Positions 60,945 through 64,000 of a stretch of 64,000 nucleotides of DNA are shown piece after piece. The first letter of the stretch is position 1; the number at the start of each line of letters is the position of its first letter. This stretch comes from Adenanthera pavonina. Taxonomy: Eukaryota > Streptophyta > Magnoliopsida > Fabales > Fabaceae. The stretch covers positions 30,620,001 to 30,684,000 of the forward strand of contig JAIVEN010000001.1 of the NCBI GenBank assembly GCA_026686845.1. Direction: 5' to 3'. The position numbers were made by a program, and so were the translations under genes. Below the pieces are notes generated by a model. That model worked only from the letters and a program-made list of their open reading frames with translations. It did not search any database and had not been told where the DNA came from.

Positions 60945-61554
60945 TAAGTAATTTATGGTTAACTAAAGTAATTTTGATTTTACTTTTCCGATTTTTTTGT
61001 GCCTTTTCTATTTTAAATACTAAATATTTTTCAAGCTTGACACTTCAAATTGCTTCTATGCTGTAATGCTTGATTTGTTATTATTTAGTGTTTCTAACTA
61101 TTTTACTATGACATTGCTTTCTTTTAGTGTGTGGAGCAATAGTTTCAAAAACATTCCAGTTGGTTGAGACTTTACACCAATCAGCTAAAGCAGAATCATT
61201 TCAATATGGAATGGTTTCTCTCTTACTTATGCAATGCCATTTTATTTTTCTTACTACCTTCTTTTTTTATCAGTTTTTGTTGTTGATTGGCTTCATCTTT
61301 TTTGATTTTGTAGACCAAAATTTTTCTAAGTATTAGTTGTGAATGTGAAATATATTTCTAAATATATAGTTTAGTCAGATTTAGATTTGTTACTTAACTT
61401 TAAAATGTATTTTAGTTTATGCATAAAACTTATGTGCTATGAAATTATTATTGCCATTGTAGCTACCAAATTTGTTGAGCTCTTTTGGAAATTTGGTTGT
61501 AAATTTAAGTCTAGATATAGATTGCTTTTAGTTTAGTATTAAAAAAAAATTCAA

Positions 61555-61800
61555 AGTTACAACGATTTTTTAATAGAAACCGATGTAAAAAACACATGTT
61601 TCTACATCAGTTTTATATACAAACCGATGTAAAATAATTTTTCTACATTGGTTTTTTATACAAACACCAATGTAAAAACAAATTTTCTACATCGGTTTTT
61701 TAATCAATGTAAATAATTAGATTTTCTACATCACCAGCTTCTATATCACTTTCAAAACCAATTTAGTAAGGCTAAAATAACTGATGTAAATTGGGGTTAT
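61555..61800. repeat. 3' subterminal foldbacks of the 6.3-kb CACTA
   Basis: Four or five foldbacks of the ACATCGG...CCGATGT type (near 61558-61587, 61600-61634, 61645-61677 and 61688-61711), more decayed than in the larger element. Confidence 0.75.
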
Positions 61801-61814
61801 GTATAGTAGTGTAT

Positions 61815-62960
61815 CTTCATTAATCACTTCAGATAACTTCTTACCATAAACCAGAACGCCATAAGGAATGTGTATCAATTGCCACAACCTTGTGGTTAAT
61901 AGACCATTAAGTAATTCACAGTTTTGTGAATTTGAAACTTGAGGTTGAGGCAGTCCCTTTGGCAGTGCAATGATTGATTCCTTCAATTATCCCGACACAA
62001 CAATTTGCTTCCCTTTAGTCTTTCCTGTGGACTATGCAACACAAGTGGTCAATTTATTAACATAATAAAAATTTGTAATTAATGAAATGTCAACTAACTG
62101 ACCTTTTTTGATAGAGTTATAGTAATGAGGTTCACAGGTCATGCTACAAATCCACATGCTTGTCCTACTAATTCCACCCCCTGGCTAAGTACAAGCAACC
62201 TTGCATTGTCCTCTTCGGGTAGTGCAATCGATACTCCAACATGGTTTCAAGCAAGGGTGCATTGTGAAGCATGTCCCTTGGGATATTATGCACTTGTCCT
62301 TTTGGAACAACACATCGGGTTTATCCAACCACAATAGACAATGTCCTATACCTTATACCAACCATAACATCATAAATTATTAATATGTATCAAAAAATTA
62401 ACAGTGAATTTAGTTAATAAGAAAAACAATTACCTGAGGGAGATGCTCAAATGGAGAAGTGCAACTATCTTTTGCACTAAGACTAACTGTAACCCCTTGG
62501 GTCCCTTACAACACAACTTGTTTGACCAATAACTCCAGTTGGGCTAACCATCTATTCGTATCAGATTGTGTTTCATGTTGTTGTTGGACAATTGCCTCCA
62601 ATTCAACAACCTAGCTACAGTGTCTAAGTAGCAGCATTTGGTCCTGAAGTTAGCCTTGTTGGTGACATCAAACCCCACATCTCTAACATGTCTAGGGTGC
62701 TCAGGGAGCTCTAACACCTGGCTAAGTACATTGAGCCCTGAGTATTCCTCACCTTCAGAGGTCTCATTTGAAATCTTCTGAAAATAAAACAAGCACTAAA
62801 ATTTTTCCCTAAAAAATAAGATTTCAAATTATTTCTTGAACAAAGTAATACTTACTATTTTTTCAGCAATTCTTCGAGCGTTCTCATTCTCAATAATCCC
62901 TTCTTTGTCATTCCTAGATTCTGACCATAACTCATGATGAGGTATTTTTTATCGCTTGTA
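61815..62960 (-). pseudogene. old CACTA second gene relic, N-terminal half
   Basis: On the minus strand SESRNDKEGIIENENARRIAEKI (two short runs, about 62924-62856) resembles the PEARVIGEKI block of Transposase_24-type genes. An intron and then LNVLSQVLELPEHPRHVRDVG (about 62733-62671) match the ALGKDKHPGHVRGVG block of the 33096 gene. VPKGQVHNIPRDMLHN (about 62310-62263) and VGQACGFVAWP-like residues (about 62160-62120) follow. The last readable piece, IHIPYGVLVYGKKLSEVINED, is cut at 61815 by the inserted CACTA. Stops and shifts are scattered throughout. Confidence 0.65.
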
Positions 62961-63019
62961 TCAGTTCTTTGACACCTATGCATTCACACAAACAACAAAT
63001 GATCATTCTAATAAATTTA

Positions 63020-64000
63020 AGTGTGATAGTAAAACAGAGTGTAAATGAATAAATTGTAAAAGTAGCAGTAAAGAGAAGAAAACTCATATATTTATCCTGG
63101 TTCGGTTTCTCCACTTGACCTACGTCCAGTCCCCAAGTCACCACTTGAGATTTTCCACTATTTTGCAAGAATTCAATGGGCTTCTTGCAAATGCCTCAGT
63201 ACAAAGATGATGCTCTGTTTCTAGAGCTCACCCTTTCACTCTATGCACTCTTACTAAGTGCTTCCCTAATCCCTTGTGATATCCCCTCACAAGAAACTCT
63301 TTCTTCCAGATGAAGATAAGATTGTTTACAATGATTAAACTCTCTTAAACAGAGTGAATATGAAAGTTGAAGTACAAATATTGAAGTGAGAGAGTAAGAG
63401 ACTTTGAGTAGATGATTTGACAGAGTTTCAGTATATACAAAGTTAAAATCGTTACCCACAACTTCAAATGATGTTACATTTATAGATTTAGGTCTTAACT
63501 ATATGTTAGAGACACAATCTATCTATTGGAGAAGTCATCTAACAGTTACTCTGAAAACTATCCATTAACCAACCGCATTTAATGCTTCTGTCACTCTGAA
63601 ATTCGAATTTCAGTTGGTTAATAGACGAATTTTGCAGAACCTGAAGACTAAAGACTTCAACATTGAATATCCGAAGTTCATCTATCATGAAGCAAAGTTT
63701 GAATTTTGATCTTTAGAAAATGTTTCTATGTTGTGACATATGAATTTTCATGTTTGAAGACGTTTTGTTAAGTGTGAACAGTATTTTCAATTTGCTACAG
63801 TGCCTTCGAAATTCGAATTTTGGAACCGCAAAATTTGTCTATCCTTAGTTGGCTTGTAAGGCACAGTAGTTCATCTAATTCAAAATTTGAATTTTTAAAG
63901 GGCAAAGTTCATCTATCAGAGAGACCTCTTTTCAGACTTACTTCAAAATTCGAATTTACAAATACTGTCACTTGGATGTCACCATATCATTGTAACAGAC
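63020..64000 (-). mobile_element. copia-like LTR, copy F, truncated, runs off window
   Basis: From AAGTGTGATAGTAAAAC this matches copy D (25449 onward) closely but lacks its first ~82 bp, including the TGTTAG terminus and the GGGGGTGAATTGGG block. The right end lies beyond the window. CAGACGAA/TTCGAA motifs are present. Confidence 0.85.

Larger units (their letters stand above)
55504..61811 (+). mobile_element. CACTA transposon, 6.3 kb, sibling of the 22778-35723 element
   Basis: The left end TACTCCTATAAAAAG and right end TATAGTAGTG are flanked by TAT (55501-55503) and TAT (61812-61814). ACATCGG/CCGATGT foldbacks lie at both ends. The 3' region from about 61457 (GCTACCAAATTTGTTGAGCTCTT) is collinear with 35350-35440 of the larger element, and both leaders share ACGCGTCTTCC. 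No transposase is present, so it is non-autonomous. It carries host-like exons (59582-60944) and is split by a gypsy solo LTR. It interrupts the old CACTA gene relic on the minus strand. Confidence 0.8.

Overview
This window is nuclear DNA from a flowering plant, probably a eudicot (the eudicot call is inference). It is AT-rich and intron-bearing, and it carries plant-type LTR retrotransposons, CACTA (En/Spm) DNA transposons and an RTE-type LINE. No intact host gene was found. Every recognisable coding region is either a transposon gene or a broken host-gene fragment. Most frame-breaking stops are TAG or TGA where CAG, CGA or TGG would be expected, which fits cytosine-methylation decay.

Layout. 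1-1580 is a decayed RTE-clade LINE. 1586-9186 is a patchwork of Ty3/gypsy (chromovirus, Tekay/Del-like) remnants, including a degenerate chromodomain, polypurine tract (PPT) and LTR starts. 9187-19616 is older repeat-derived sequence punctured by solo LTRs: three of a 1.6-kb copia-like family (9299-10867, 11192-12819, 17099-18761) and one of a 2.5-2.9-kb gypsy family (13729-16252), all with exact or near-exact 5-bp target-site duplications (TSDs).

The core is a four-level nest. A complete minus-strand gypsy element (19622-45590, TSD ATATC, two 2.7-kb LTRs, PBS matching initiator-Met tRNA, PPT, decayed gag) is interrupted by a 12.9-kb CACTA element (22778-35723, TSD TGA). The CACTA carries a TNP2-type transposase pseudogene, a second Ptta/En/Spm-type gene, and three spliced exons of a captured receptor-like kinase. 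One kinase exon is split by a copia-like solo LTR (25367-27022, TSD AAAAG). A second copia-like solo LTR lies in the gypsy internal region (37997-39653).

45596-48827 holds diverged direct repeats and CAT/ATC-rich simple sequence. 48828-49510 is a minus-strand HMA/HIPP-type pseudogene, the only likely in-place host gene remnant. 49580-51580 is a small CACTA that has captured three exons of a cinnamoyl-CoA-reductase-like gene. 53235-54381 holds two more CACTA ends. 54770-62960 is an old minus-strand CACTA relic split by a younger CACTA (55504-61811, TSD TAT). The younger one is a sibling of the 22.8-kb element, carries an RRM-type gene fragment, and is itself split by a gypsy solo LTR (56522-59422). 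A sixth copia-like LTR runs off the right edge.

Nothing here works together as a pathway. The biology is the element-on-element insertion history, repeated host-exon capture by CACTA elements, and near-complete conversion of copia-like elements to solo LTRs.
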